From Adenanthera pavonina (lineage: Eukaryota; Streptophyta; Magnoliopsida; Fabales; Fabaceae), in contig JAIVEN010000001.1 in the NCBI GenBank assembly GCA_026686845.1, positions 36,510,001-36,574,000 of the forward strand: a DNA stretch of 64,000 nucleotides, read 5' to 3'. Numbering within the stretch: position 1 is the first letter of the stretch; every line of letters begins with the position of its first letter. Positions 47,383 to 58,735 of this stretch are shown one piece after another. The notes under the pieces were generated by a model, which saw nothing but the letters and a program-made list of their open reading frames with translations, ran no database searches and had not been told where the DNA came from. The position numbers and the translations under genes are program-made.

Positions 47383-48752
47383 TGTAGCCAAGAGCCAAGA
47401 GCCAAAAGGGGGTTAAATTGGGAAGTTTAAAATTTTTTTATAAAAATGTAAGTTCAAAGTCATAGCAGAAGTTTGCAGAAAAATAGTGTACAATGAGAAT
47501 GAACTTTCATATCCTAGTTCGGTCTAGTCCACTTGACCTACATCCAGTCCCCAAGCTACCACTTGAGATTTTTACTATCTATAAAAATTCAACGGGTTCC
47601 TTGCAATGCCTCAACAAAAACTCATGCCTTGTTCTAAGAACACTTAAATTCTATACTTTGTACTCTTACAATTGTTTCCTAATTACCATTATGATTCCCC
47701 TTACAAAGAATCCTTCTTCCAGATGAAGAAAATATTTTTACACAGAATAAATATCCTCTAGAATATAGTGGATATGAAAGTTGAAGTATAACAAATGCAG
47801 TACAAGGGTGAAAAATCTTTGCCTAATAAATTTGGCTGAGTTTCAGTAATACAGACTTGACTTTGTTATCCACAAATTAAATGAAACTCTATTTATAGAT
47901 TTATGACTTAACTAGTCCTTAGACGCAAGATCTAACTATTAGAAACTTTAACCAATGATTACTCTGAGAAATAGTCATTCACCAACCACATTTAATGCAT
48001 CTGACATGCCAAAATTTAAATATTAGGGTGCAACGAATGAATTTCACAGATAGAAAAGGTTGAGGATTTTAACATTGAACTTAAACGTTCATCTATTCAA
48101 GAGTGAAATTCAAATTTTGAGTTTGTCAAAATTATCCCATGTTAGAACATACGAATTTTCATACTGAAAGTGCATCTATTGAGTTTAAACAGTTATCTTA
48201 TGTTTTCACAGTGCCCTTGAAATTCGAATTTCAGAAGCTAAAATTTGTCTGTCAAAGGCTTGTTCAACATGACATAAAAGTTCTCCTCAATGAAGTTCAA
48301 ATTTTGAACAACAAAGTTCGTGTATCAGAGGCATGCTCAAAAGAGACTCTCAAGTTCCAAATTGAAAATTCGCACTTTGAAGTCCAAAGTTCATCTGCCA
48401 GAGAAGGTGACTCTGAACTCTTTTTGAACTTCACCAACATTCAAATTTTGACTAAGTTTCATATGAATTTTACACATATTCACTAATAATGCTTAGCCTG
48501 AAATTTGAAATTCACAACATAAATTCATCTATTAGAGGCAAAACCTCTATAACTTCAAATTTCACTTTGTAAAGTTTGAATTTTGCACAAAATAAGTATG
48601 AGCCAACAACAAAATTTGTCCGTTAGCCAATATGTCTCAATTTTAACACAAGCTAACATTTAATATCTTTCAAATAACAAATTCAAACGTTTTGGTAACT
48701 TGAAAGAAGTAAAGATCAAGTGCATGGGTTCATCAAAACTTTTGATTCAACA
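47383..48752 (-). repeat. LTR of copia element S2 (minus)
   Basis: The minus strand starts TGTTGAATCAAAAGTTTTGATG and ends TTGGCTACA, followed by a primer-like GTGGTATCAAAGC (47370-47382). It holds eight or so repeats of a motif like AAATTCRTCTRTCAGAGG on the plus strand (48080-48620). The plus frame 48139-48486 is made of these repeats and is not a gene. It abuts the pol fragment at 48753. Confidence 0.82.
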
Positions 48753-50223
48753 GTTACAAATGCATCAAATGTCTCATCTTTAGAGGAAGGAAATTTAAGT
48801 CCAAGTAAATCTAGAGTAATCATCCACAATTGCTTGCACATATAGATTTCCTCTAATGCTTTTCACTCTTAATGAAGCTACCAAATCCATATGTAGCAGT
48901 TAGAGTGGTCTAGATGTGGAGATAATATTTTAAGACTTGAAGGAGGACTTAGTTTGCTTCCCCTTATGACAAATATCACATTCTTTGTTCCTTTCAAATG
49001 ATATCTTAGGTAAGCCAATAATTAAGTCATTTTTAGTTAACTTATGAAGTTGGTTCATATTAACATGTGCTAATCTTCTATACCATAACCAGCTCTCATT
49101 ATCTTTATTGATTAAACATGTAGAATCTAAGTTAGGGAGTTCATATAAATCAATAGTATAATGGTTATCATCCCTTTAAGCTTTCAGTATCAATCTTGTG
49201 ATCACTTTTCCTAATGACCAAGCAGAATTTTGAGTCAAACAACACCAGTTGCCTTTGTCACAGGTTTGACTCACACTTAACAGGTTGTGATTGAGGGCAA
49301 TCACAAACAACACTTCTTCTATAGATGTTTCAAGATTCTTTCCCATGATGTCGATGCCAACCACTTTCCCATATTAGTCACCTTCAAAGGACATTTTTCC
49401 TCCTTTCTTATCTTTAAGGATGAAGAACTTCTACTTCTCGCTAGTCATATGTCTTGAGCATGCACTGTCCATGTACCATTTGTTGCTCTCGCTAGCTCTA
49501 AGACACACCTGCAAAATAGATTTTAGTTCTTTTTCTTAGGTTCCCATATTTGCTTGGGTCCTTTCTTGTTAGTTCCTTCCCTGAGCATTGAAGTACTTTT
49601 AGGAACCCACTTTATTTCATTACCATTTCCTTCCTTCTTGTATGCATAAGAAGAGGATATATGACCCTTATTGTTACAAATGCAGCAAGTGGAGTAGGGG
49701 CTAGAAAAAGGAGATGCAAGTGTGAAATAATGTAAGTGATATCTTTCTTTTTTATTTCTGGGAGATGGAAATGATTTTATCCTTTGGGTTAACTCATTGT
49801 AATTTGAATTCCCTTCAACACACACAAAATTTCTTAGATAGAGATTTTGCTTCTAGCATTTCAGCTTTTCTTTACAGCACAAGGGTCTTATCCTAGACCC
49901 ATCTTGCCTTGGCTCATTGTTTACTTACCAAGTAACACTTTCAGCATATCCTAGGCTCTAGTGAATCTAGTTAGAGTCTTGTAGAGATAATCATTCTTGT
50001 CTCTTAGCTCAATACATAAGGTGCAAATAGAAAGAGTAGTAGAGGAAGTTTGTGATGCATTGCAAGACGCATGGGATTCATTTTCAAGTTTGTTTATTTT
50101 CTTTTTACCTTGTGATAGCTGCTTGGAGGTTTTGAGAAACTCAACAAGTAAATCATTAAATGCATCATGCAATTCATTATAGGAAGGTTTCGAATCATTT
50201 ACCTTAAAGTCGCTTTCAATGTC
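48753..50223 (-). pseudogene. Copia element S1: knuckle, protease/pre-integrase and integrase start
   Basis: Minus frames are 49951-50172 (coiled-coil, QLSQGKKKINKLENES), 49523-49825 (CCICNNKGHISSSYAYKK knuckle lacking its last Cys, then KGPKQIWEPKKK) and 49176-49364 (GKNLETSIEEVLFVIALNHN, a protease/pre-integrase linker). Further on come RRLAHVNMNQLHKL-like and integrase-core traces to about 48760. It is cut at 48753 by the S2 LTR, so RT and RNase H are absent. It continues the gag at 55163-57153, split by the N element at 50224-55157. Confidence 0.8.
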
Positions 50224-50264
50224 TGATAGAAAACCCGTGTAGAACCTTGTGCTCTGATACCAAA
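50224..50264 (-). other. Recombination junction: LTR A terminus fused to a primer site
   Basis: 50224-50245 equals the last 22 bases of LTR A, and 50251-50264 is GCTCTGATACCAAA, the N primer site next to LTR B. Both partners share ACAAG at the crossover (GAGACAAGTTC in LTR A; GAGCACAAG in the leader). Such short homology suggests template switching in reverse transcription. Confidence 0.75.
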
Positions 50265-51243
50265 TGATGAAAGACCCAAGCGGAACTCATCTGATTGAAC
50301 CTCCAATGACTCAGAATGAACCAAGGATCGTGCTAGAATCAAATAGGACACACGAACAGCAAAGAAAGCACGAGAAGTGGAAATATGTGAATCTAAAAAT
50401 AAAGAAGAAAATAATGCACGAAAATAACAAGAAAAGAAGAAAGATATGTTGGTCAATGGGATAAGACCCTAAGAAAACATGTCTCTTAGAACCCTAGCCT
50501 TGGGACGCCACAAAGGAAAACCACTCCTTTGATAAGTCTAAGAATTCTCTCAAGAACACAAGGATACAAGAGAAAAACTCACAAGAAAGAACATAAGTTC
50601 TAAAAATTCATTCTCATTAATCTGTCTTTTTTCCAAAAGTACATAGGTGGCTCTTATATAAAGAAATAAGGCAACCAAAACCCTAGGCTAAAATAAAAAA
50701 ACGAAAATTACAATAAAAATAAAGAAAATAATCATATCTAATCCTAAAGGAGATGCCACAATCTAACTAAAAAAAGGAAATAAAATATTTTTACAAATCA
50801 CTCCTAAAGGTGGCACCTTTTGCTGAAAGGTAAAGGAAATTCTAGAACATAATCTTTAAAAATTAGGAAACAATCAAAACTTAATATCTAAGACAATCTT
50901 TGACCATATGCCTTATTTCTGAAAATTTAATAATAAAAAACGAAAATTCTAAAAAAAATAGAATAAAGAAGATTCATTTTTAGTTGATCACATAAGTGGC
51001 ACATGATCACTTAAGTAATCTCCTCTAAATGGGCTTTCTTTGGGCTTGGATCTGTAACTTGCAAGGAAGAGAACATAATCACGCTATTTGGACTTCTTGG
51101 GCTGGATCATCTATGCCTTGCAATGGATCATTGGACTCCCAAAATTGCTTTCCAAATTCTTGTTCAGCACCTTGATCAAGCTCTCCATGTCTCCATACTC
51201 CTCTTTGAACTCTTGCAAGACACGCCTAACCCTGACTCTATCA
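50265..51243 (-). repeat. 3' LTR, family N subfamily B (minus)
   Basis: Reads TGATGAAAGACCC to CTGACTCTATCA, then a minus-strand polypurine tract (51244-51260). It matches 15771-16845 in reverse. The tract proves it is the 3' LTR of the gag-bearing region to its right. Confidence 0.9.
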
Positions 51244-52755
51244 TTCCCTCCCTCCTCGAAAGGATTTGCCCTCGAATCTCCATAATCTACATGGAAGGAA
51301 AGGGAAATATTAATCGCATCAAAGAGATCATATGGAGGATACTTACCTTTCAAACTAAATCGATGCACTATGGCTTTGATCATCCTCTCATAAAATTGAA
51401 TGACATTGTTCTCCTTTGGCTGTAAATTTGTTTTAAATATTCGTCCAAGCCTTTGCAACCATAACATTGCTCCAGGGTCAAAAATCTTATTTTCAAGCAT
51501 TAGTGAAGAAAATCTGGAATCTTTCTTCATATCATTTTCACCAATATCCTGCCATAAAGAACTAGACACAAACTGGACACAACTAGAATCAAATGAAACC
51601 AAAGGGTTAAAGAAAAGATGAAGGACAAAATTAGAACAAAACATGACACAAAAAGACTCAAAAGGGACTAAGGTGGAACAATGATTATATGGGAACGATT
51701 CATGGGCTTCATCCAAAACACAAGAACAGTTTTTAACATGCCCATTAAAATCACCAATCACCATGTCAACATGCTCAATCTCATCAGTGTAATCATAAGA
51801 ACCAATTTTCAATGATATCACATCATTATAGCTACTAGGAATTAGCATGCTCCTATCCAATGAATTTTCAATCAAATCACTAGCAACATGTAAAGCATTA
51901 TATTCCTCTAAAAGTTGTAAACAATCATGGCCATTAATCTCATGAACACAAGCAACTTCATTATTTTCCAATTGTGCTACATCAAGATTTTCAATTTGCA
52001 TATTAGAAGCACAACTTGAACCAAAGCTATCTAACTCAACATTAACAACATCTAGATCAATTTTCTCCATTACAAGTTGCAAAATTTTAATCTCATCTTC
52101 ACATTCAACATTAGCTGCAACTAAATCTAATGACTCAACACAAGAGATATCATCACTAAAAGAGATTTGAGAGTTAGAAATACCTGTAGAGGATTCTCTT
52201 ATATCATCATCATTGGTTGAAACCGCAACTTCTTTATCCACTTGAACTGTGAGAACTTGTACCTCTTCCAAAATGTTCAACAACATTCTTAGCTTTAGGA
52301 GGGTGCAAATGAGATGATGCAAACTTTTTTCTCATGATTGTTTTCATCTCTCTCCATGTTGCAATAGAAGGCTCTCCTTTAATAATGCGTCGACACTCCA
52401 TTCGTTTCCACCAAGCAGCCACATTTTTACTAAATCTAAGGTATATACATTGCATCTTTTCCAACTCAGAGTAGTTACAACATTCAAATGCTTGATCAAC
52501 TTTTCTTTCCCACTCCAAGTAAACATCAACATCTTTCTCACCATGGAACAATGGAATCTTTGATTTAATATCCTTAAAAGAAGAAATTTGCTTGCCTCTT
52601 TTAGGATGGACTTCTTTAATAATAGCTTGATCATGCCTTCTCTGGGATTTGGAGCAAGACTCCATGCTATCCAATTTAGCATTCAATTCATTCATTTGAT
52701 CATTGAAAGTTTTGATTAGAGCTTTAAAATCAATTGCACTTTCTTTTCCAGCCAT
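51111..52755 (-). pseudogene. Family N gag-spacer-tail, nearly intact
   Basis: ATG at 52753-52755 gives MAGKESAIDFKALIKTFNDQ. The upstream ATG at 52809 is rejected because other copies start here. Gag runs through IPLFHGEKDVDVYLEWERKV, CCNYSELEKMQC, WWKRMECRR and MRKKFASSH. One indel near 52275 shifts the frame, after which 403 residues are open: an acidic spacer (SNSQISFSDD, SSCASNMQIENLD, HVDMVIGDFNGHVKN), a hydrophobic stretch (VLHLFFNPLVSF), then GAMLWLQRLGRIFKTN and the tail SRANPFEEGGND, continuing into the LTR. It is probably a structural protein that forms particles for RNA packaging. No enzyme motifs are seen. The spacer's role is unknown. Confidence 0.82.
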
Positions 52756-54196
52756 ACTTAGAACCTGAAATGTGAGTAAAAACAAAGAGGAAAGAAATAT
52801 GGACCTCACAAATCACTCTCTCACGTGTTTCCACTCAAAAAAAATTTATTAGCACTCGTGTTTCACACAAAAAGATTAGCTTTTTCAATAATGTAAAACA
52901 CTCTTGCCTTTTACCACTCAACTTGCTCCCTACAGTGTTCTTAATCAAATTCTAACAAATCAAAAGAATAAGTATGTATGAAGTGGCAATCACAAAACTA
53001 AAGTTCCAAAATTCAAAGTCCTCAAAGAATCTAAAAAGGGACACCAACAAATCAAAGAAAAACGTATAGCAAAAAGGTACTAGATATTAGCAAAGTCCAG
53101 CAAGTTTTTAGAAGAAGAATGGAGGTGTATGGAGACTATGATGATGGTGTGATATTATGGAAAGGAGGGAACAGTTTAAAATCTGGATAGAAGATGTTAG
53201 AAAGTAAGAAAAGACACAAACAACAATTTAGGAAACTAAGAAAGGAAGGAAATAGGAAAGTAAAATCAAGGAAGAAAATAGGAAACTAGAGAATCGACCA
53301 AAGAATGAAGAAATTAGGAAACAAAGAAGGAAGCAAAATAGGAAAGTAAGATTCAACACAAAGAAGGAAGAAATCAGGAAACTATTGATATGAATCAAAG
53401 TAGGAAGGTGGCAAAATCCCACAAGATCTGAAACTTACCAATCAAATGTTGATTTTAGGAAACCTCTTATATGACTTGGGAGGCAAGAACTTAATCAATT
53501 CTCAATTAGGAAATCAACCAACAAATAGAAAAGTAATTGGTAACTAAAAGCTACCAACTTGCAATTCAAGTCTTCAACCAACTCAAACACAGATCTGGAA
53601 ATTTTGTGCAACCATTATCAATTTCGAATTTTCTCTTTTTTTTTTTTCATTTTTTTTTACTGCTGTTCTGCTTTCTTTCTTTTTTTTTTTTTAGCAGCAA
53701 GTCACAAACTTTTTTTTTTATTTCGGAATTTTTTTTACTTTTTTTTTTCTAATTCTGCACCTTTATATTCTCCTTTTCTTTTGTGCAGAAATCACAACAA
53801 TTTTTTTATCTTTTTTTTTTTTTTAATATCTGGATAGAAAACTCACTATTAAATAGACACTAAATTGTAGCAACAAAAGAAATTCGAATTTTTTTTAATA
53901 TATGACTCAAATAAATAAAAAAAACATAAATTCTGGATAGCAACAATTGTTGTCTCAAATAAGAAGGAAAAAAAATGCCACAAGCAAGTCACAACAGAGG
54001 AAAAATCAACAAAAGATGGAAAGACAAATACTTGTTGGAGATGCCACACAAGAGAACTCACAATGAAAGACACCAAATCACACCAAGAGGAAAGAGAAAG
54101 GAAGCACAAAGGCACAACAAATCTGGATAGAAATAGAAGATGGATGAACAAAGAAGGAAACAAGGAAAGAAAACACCTTGAAGCTAGCAAACCAAA
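52756..54196 (-). other. Family N leader (minus), with homopolymer tracts
   Basis: Contains long T runs on the plus strand (53636-53830) and a purine-rich block of AGGAAACTAAG and AGGAAAGTAAG repeats (53220-53400). The palindrome CAACAATTGTTG is at about 53942. A small frame at 53228-53422 equals that at 13604-13798 in length, but is low-complexity. I see no gene. Confidence 0.75.
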
Positions 54197-54210
54197 GCTC
54201 TGATACCAAA
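54197..54210 (-). other. Primer binding site, family N
   Basis: The minus strand reads TTTGGTATCAGAGC immediately after the LTR A end, complementary to a Met-tRNA 3' end. The same 14 bases follow LTRs at 50251-50264 and 63325-63338. Confidence 0.88.
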
Positions 54211-55157
54211 TGATAGAAAACCCGTGTAGAACTTGTCTCACGAACCTTCAATCGAATGGGAAACGTAGGGATCGTGTTAGGATCAAAGAGAAGCAAATAA
54301 AATACCAAGAACACGTTAAACAAACAGAAAAGATAAACAGAAGAATGCACGAATAGGAAGGATAGAAGTTATTGGTCAAGAAGCAAGACCCCAAGAAAAC
54401 TTGTTTCTTGAAACCTTAGCTATAGACACCACAAAGAGAAGACCACTCTCTTTGATATGCCAAAGAGTCTCTCAAGCTCACCAAGAGAACATGAAAACTC
54501 ACAAAGTTTTTGTCAAAAACGTACTATTCATTCATCTCTCCATTTGCAGGTACAAAAGTGACGTTTTTAAAGGAAAAGAAAGTAAAAACCCTAGCCCTAA
54601 TTTGCTAAAAATAGTTTAGATCCTAAATCTTTTAGAATGGCACCACCTTACACAAAAATAAGGCTAGATACATGCTGAATAAGTGGTGCCCAAAAATAGG
54701 AAACAAAAATCAAATCTGAAGAGATCCTCACAAATAAATTCAAAATAGGAAACTAATTGTCAAATCCTTATTTCTGAATTAAGTAATAAAAAAAATGAAA
54801 ATTGCTAATTTATTTAATAAAAGAGCACTGCTTAAATGGTCACAAGCTTGGCACATGCTCCTTTAAGTGAGTTCTTCTATTTGGGCCTTGTTTGTTGGGT
54901 TTGGATCAGTTTCTAGCATACTAGCCATGAAGAACACGCCTCTTAAAGCCTTTTGGGCTGAAAATTGAGCTAAGTAGATGGGCTATTGTTCAATTACTTC
55001 TTGGATCAATCCATTGAGACCTTGCTTCATTGCCTTAGTCCTTGCTCTTGTCATAGGCCCACCCATTCCTTGCAAAGGAGTCACATGATCATGCATTCCA
55101 TGTCCACCAAGCTCTTGAAACTCCTCCCCTTTGATAAGCCTAGCTCGTGCTCTATCA
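54211..55157 (-). repeat. 5' LTR, family N subfamily A (minus)
   Basis: Reads TGATAGAAAACCCGTG to TCGTGCTCTATCA. The U3 end encodes a short GGPMTRARTKAMKQ-like string on the minus strand (about 55020-55080), as in other N LTRs. The hairpin pair is near 54400-54470. Confidence 0.9.
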
Positions 55158-55162
55158 ATGTC

Positions 55163-55879
55163 TTGGTTATGATTCTCTTCTTCCTCTGCAGTCTCTTAAG
55201 CTATCAAGCAAAGATTTGCAATTTCTTTTTCTTCTGTTGAATATCTCCCCAAATGGATAACATGAAAGCTTTCGTCTTTCTCCCTTTGTCGGCCTTCTTG
55301 TCTCTTCCTTGCTTCTTGCCAAGCTAAGGACATTCCCTTTTGATGTGTTTAGCTTTCTTACACTTATAGAATATAATGGTGTCTTTATTTTCTTTCTTAC
55401 TACTCATGGCTCCATCCTTCTTCATGAATTTTATGAACTTCTTCTCATACATCTCTCTAAATCTTCTCACTAGCATGACCACTGTTTCTTCATCTAGCTC
55501 AGCATCTTCTTTAGAATCAGCATTATCTTCTGATTTTTCCTTGAAAGCCAGACTCTTCTTTTTCTTGTCAAAAGAAGATTCTTTTAGAGCTTTTAGTTTT
55601 TCTTCATATTCTTCTAGGCTTTTGAAGAGAGTTTTGATAGATGTTATTAATTCTCCTCTAACTTCCTCTATAGTTGTCACCTTTGATTGCTACTCAATGA
55701 GAAAAGCTTTGAGAATCTTTCTGACTTTCTTAGGTTAAGAATACTCCTTCCTAAGTCTCTTTAGTTGATTTATGAAAGAAGTGAACCTCTTTTGTAGATC
55801 TTTGATAATTTCACCTTCTTTTTTGAAACTTTCATATTCACCAATGTAAGTGTTTGATATGTTCTTCTTCACTCAGTTC
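55163..55879 (-). pseudogene. Copia element S1: gag C-terminal half
   Basis: The minus frame 55324-55680 begins MTTIEEVRGELITSIKTLFK and contains a Lys-rich helix, an acidic stretch (DNADSKEDAELDEETV) and a knuckle FYKCKKAKHIKRECP. In the knuckle the first Cys is replaced. It parallels S2 46432-46764. It is bounded left by the N element (ATGTC) and right by the D LTR (AGTTC). It would bind RNA in the capsid. Confidence 0.82.
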
Positions 55880-56787
55880 TAATGGGAGACACGTTAGGAA
55901 CCTGTCCTAAGAGCCTTTTTTGATATAAGGATCGTGCAACTCAAGGAAAGATAAATTAAACACAAGAACAACAAAGAACAAAAACTAAAGAAAATAGACA
56001 CGATGAAATAAGAAGACTGAACAAAATGTTGGTCGAAGGAAATAGACTCCAAGAGAACCCGTCTCTTGAATCCTAACCCTGGGACGCCACAAGGATCACC
56101 ACTCCTTGATAAGTCCTCATTCTTTCTGGCACTCAAGGATAAGCAAGAAAGAACTCACTGAACAACAATAAAGTTGCTGAAAAGAAATTCATTCATTCAT
56201 GTTGTCTTTTGCAAGAGTACAAGAGGTGCCTATTTATAGGCAAATATTAACCCACAAACTAACTCTAGTTCAGTCCACAAACCTAACCTTATTAAATCTC
56301 ATTAATACAAAAAGGAAACCCTAAGTCAAAATGAGCATTTAATTCTAATTTTGAATTTGAAAAAGTTGGCTCCTCTTTAATGCATAAAGGAAAACAAATC
56401 AGATTTATGATTGTATGTTCTTTATTCAAAAAGGAAACAAATCAACTAAAATAATCATTAAAAACGTCACTTTTAGTGAGCACATGAGAAGCACACGGAT
56501 TTTAAGTGAATCCTCCTTGTTGGGCTTTCTTCAAGTTGGGTTCTTTGACTATAATATGGCTCAATATTTTCAGCTTGCCTCTTTCTTTGTTTTGGGCCTC
56601 AAAATCATTGAAATGCAATGGTTCCATGTTAATAATGTTTTGGATCACCTCATTCATCGCTTTTATTCTAGCTCTAGTCATTGGTCCTCCAATGCCTTGA
56701 AGTGAGCCTTGAATTTGTTCATACTCCATTATTGCTCTTAGCTTGCCCTCATCATCAAATGCTTCATGCCTCGATTGTACTCTATCA
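55880..56787 (-). repeat. Solo LTR, family N subfamily D
   Basis: Reads TAATGGGAGACACGTTAGG to TTGTACTCTATCA, flanked by AGTTC (55875-55879 and 56788-56792). The minus frame 56502-56798 includes QGSLQGIGGPMTRARIKAMN. This is the pol-C-terminus-like relic in U3, not a gene. It provides the unbroken reference for 11398-16973. Confidence 0.92.
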
Positions 56788-56792
56788 AGTTC

Positions 56793-57193
56793 CTTCATGA
56801 GTAATCTCTAGAGTATCCTACATTCCCTAGGCTGTGGAACAATTTGAAACTCTATAGAACTCAACTTGATTTAGAGCACTGACTAAGGAGTGTTTTGCCT
56901 TAAAGTTCAATAGAACTCTTTGTTTATCTTAATTATTCCACTCTTATTTTGGCTTCTCTTTGTATGTGCCATCATCCTGTTTCTTCGTTGGCACAAAGTC
57001 AACCTTCTTTATGGTAGATTAGATCTCCAGGTCTATGGATTAAAGATATATCTGCATTCTCATATTCCAGTATCCACAGTATTTTCCACTAAAACCTGGA
57101 GGTCTATTGATATTGTTCCCCTTTGGGAGTATATTTTCCCTAAAGCCAGCCATGATCTTTTTCGATAGTGAAATCCTTTAACTGGGAGTCCAA
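56793..57193 (-). pseudogene. Copia element S1: gag N-terminal half
   Basis: The minus ATG at 57151-57153 gives MAGFRENILPKGNNINRPPG, then GFSGKYCGYWNMRMQIYL before a stop. It is the same start as in S2 and E2. The UBN2-like part follows in other frames to 56793. The solo D LTR then separates it from its other half. Confidence 0.78.
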
Positions 57194-57207
57194 GCTTTGA
57201 TACCCCT

Positions 57208-58735
57208 TGTTAGGAATGCTGGATTCTCAAAAGGGATGAATTAGGAAATATAAGGGCCTATTTGATTCATATTTCCGAAACAGTTTTTCTATTTTCATAA
57301 ATAGAAATACAAAAAAACCTATTTGGTAAACCTGTTTTTTATAAACTTTTCTGAAAAATAGAAAAATAAAAAAATAGAAAACTCTGAACAACTTTAAGTT
57401 GTTTTGTAGTTTTTGTTCTAGAAAATAAAAGAAAAGGTGAAAAACACTCACCTTATTAATAGTAAAGTTATAAATTTTGAATAACTCATCTATTACTCAC
57501 TAGTTATGATTTTGAGAACAATCATTCAAACAGATTTTTTTTGTTTTCTTGTTTTCAAAACTTATTCTCAAAATAAGTTTTACAAAACTGTTTTAAAAAT
57601 AAGAAAATAGAAAACACCGTCAAACAGGTCCTAATATTTTTCTGCAAAAATATAATATAACAGTGAAAACAAAAGTTTGCAGAAAACTAGAGTACAATGA
57701 AAATTGAATATAAGAGATAAGGGAAGAGAAAGACTCAGATTTATCCTAGTTCGATCCAATCCACTTGACCTACATCTAGTTCTTAAGCCACCACTTGACA
57801 TTTTCCACTATCAGCAAGAATCCAGTGGCCTCCTTGCAATGCTACAATACTTGTACTCTGTTCTAAAAACATAGAAAGTCTCTCAATCACTCTCACTAGT
57901 GATTCTCTTTATCCCTTTATAAACCCCCCAACAAAGAATTTTTCTTTTAGATGAAGAAAAGATTTGTTGCAGAAATGGAAACTCTCTTAAATATAATAAA
58001 TATGAAAGTTGAAGAGTAATAAATGAAGTGTATAGGTGAAAAAGTTTTAACACAAAATTTTACTAGAGTTTTAGCAATAACAGACTTATATTCATTATCC
58101 ACAACTTCAAATGAAATTCTATTTACTGATTTGTGGTTTAATTAGTCATTAGAAATAAGATCTAGCCATTAAAGACATTTACCAATAGTTACTTTGTAAA
58201 AACAGCCATTCACCAACTACATTAAACATGTTTGACACTCCAAAGTTTGAAATTTGGGGCTTAATAGATAAATTTCGAAGGGACAGAAGGTTGAGTAATT
58301 TAACATTGAACCTCCAAATTTGTCTGTTACTAAGTGACATTTGAATTTTGACTTTGCAAAAGATGTCTAATGTTAATTCATGCGAATTTTTATATTGAAA
58401 GTGTGTCTGAAGAGATTAAACAGCTTCCTTAAGTTTTCACATAAAATTGCAAAATTTAAATTTCAGAAGATGAAATTTATCTATCAGAGGTATATTTAAC
58501 ATGACAAAAAGTTATTCACTATGAAATTCAAACTTTAAACTGCAAAGTTCGTCTGTCAAATGCATGTAACAAGACACACAAGATCTTACTTTGAAGTTGC
58601 ACTTTGAAGCTCAAAGTTTGTCTGTTAGAGATTGTGACTTTGAACCTTACTAATAATCAAATTTTAAGTAAGTTTCATGTGAATTTCACATACTTTCACT
58701 AATTATACTTGGCCCAAAATTTGAATTTCACAACC
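57208..58735 (-). repeat. 5' LTR of copia element S1 (minus), truncated
   Basis: The minus-strand end reads CATTCCTAACA, followed by a primer-like AGGGGTATCAAAGC (57194-57207). It resembles the S2 LTR (47383-48752), including repeats like AAAGTTCGTCTGTCAAA (58280-58640). A MITE sits at 57254-57631. The outer part is cut at 58735 by the N element (flank CAACC), so the LTR start lies beyond the window. Confidence 0.82.
57254..57631. mobile_element. MITE, PIF/Harbinger (Tourist)-like, 378 bp
   Basis: The ends GGGCCTATTTGATT and GTCAAACAGGTCC are imperfect inverted repeats with TAA on both sides (57251-57253 and 57632-57634). The S2 LTR near 47420-47450 is continuous at the matching place, giving an empty-site comparison. 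No coding is present; ORF 57227-57451 is accidental. Confidence 0.82.

Larger units (their letters stand above)
50224..55157 (-). mobile_element. Family N element with chimeric ends (5' LTR A, 3' LTR B), 4.9 kb
   Basis: ATGTC flanks both sides (50219-50223 and 55158-55162), and the copia gag/pol of S1 is split here. On the minus strand the order is LTR A (55157-54211), primer site, leader, gag, spacer, pol-like tail, polypurine tract, LTR B (51243-50265), then a second primer site, then only the last 22 bases of an A LTR. The two LTR types and the primer site after the 3' LTR are not normal. The coding region is the least damaged in its family. Confidence 0.88.

Noticed and set aside
48139..48486. 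115-residue plus-strand protein
   Set aside because: It is composed of the repeated motif in the U3 of a minus-strand LTR, with no matching frame in the related LTR at 57208-58735.
54197..54210. Fragment of a tRNA gene
   Set aside because: It is a 14-base primer binding site next to an LTR. There is no cloverleaf around it.
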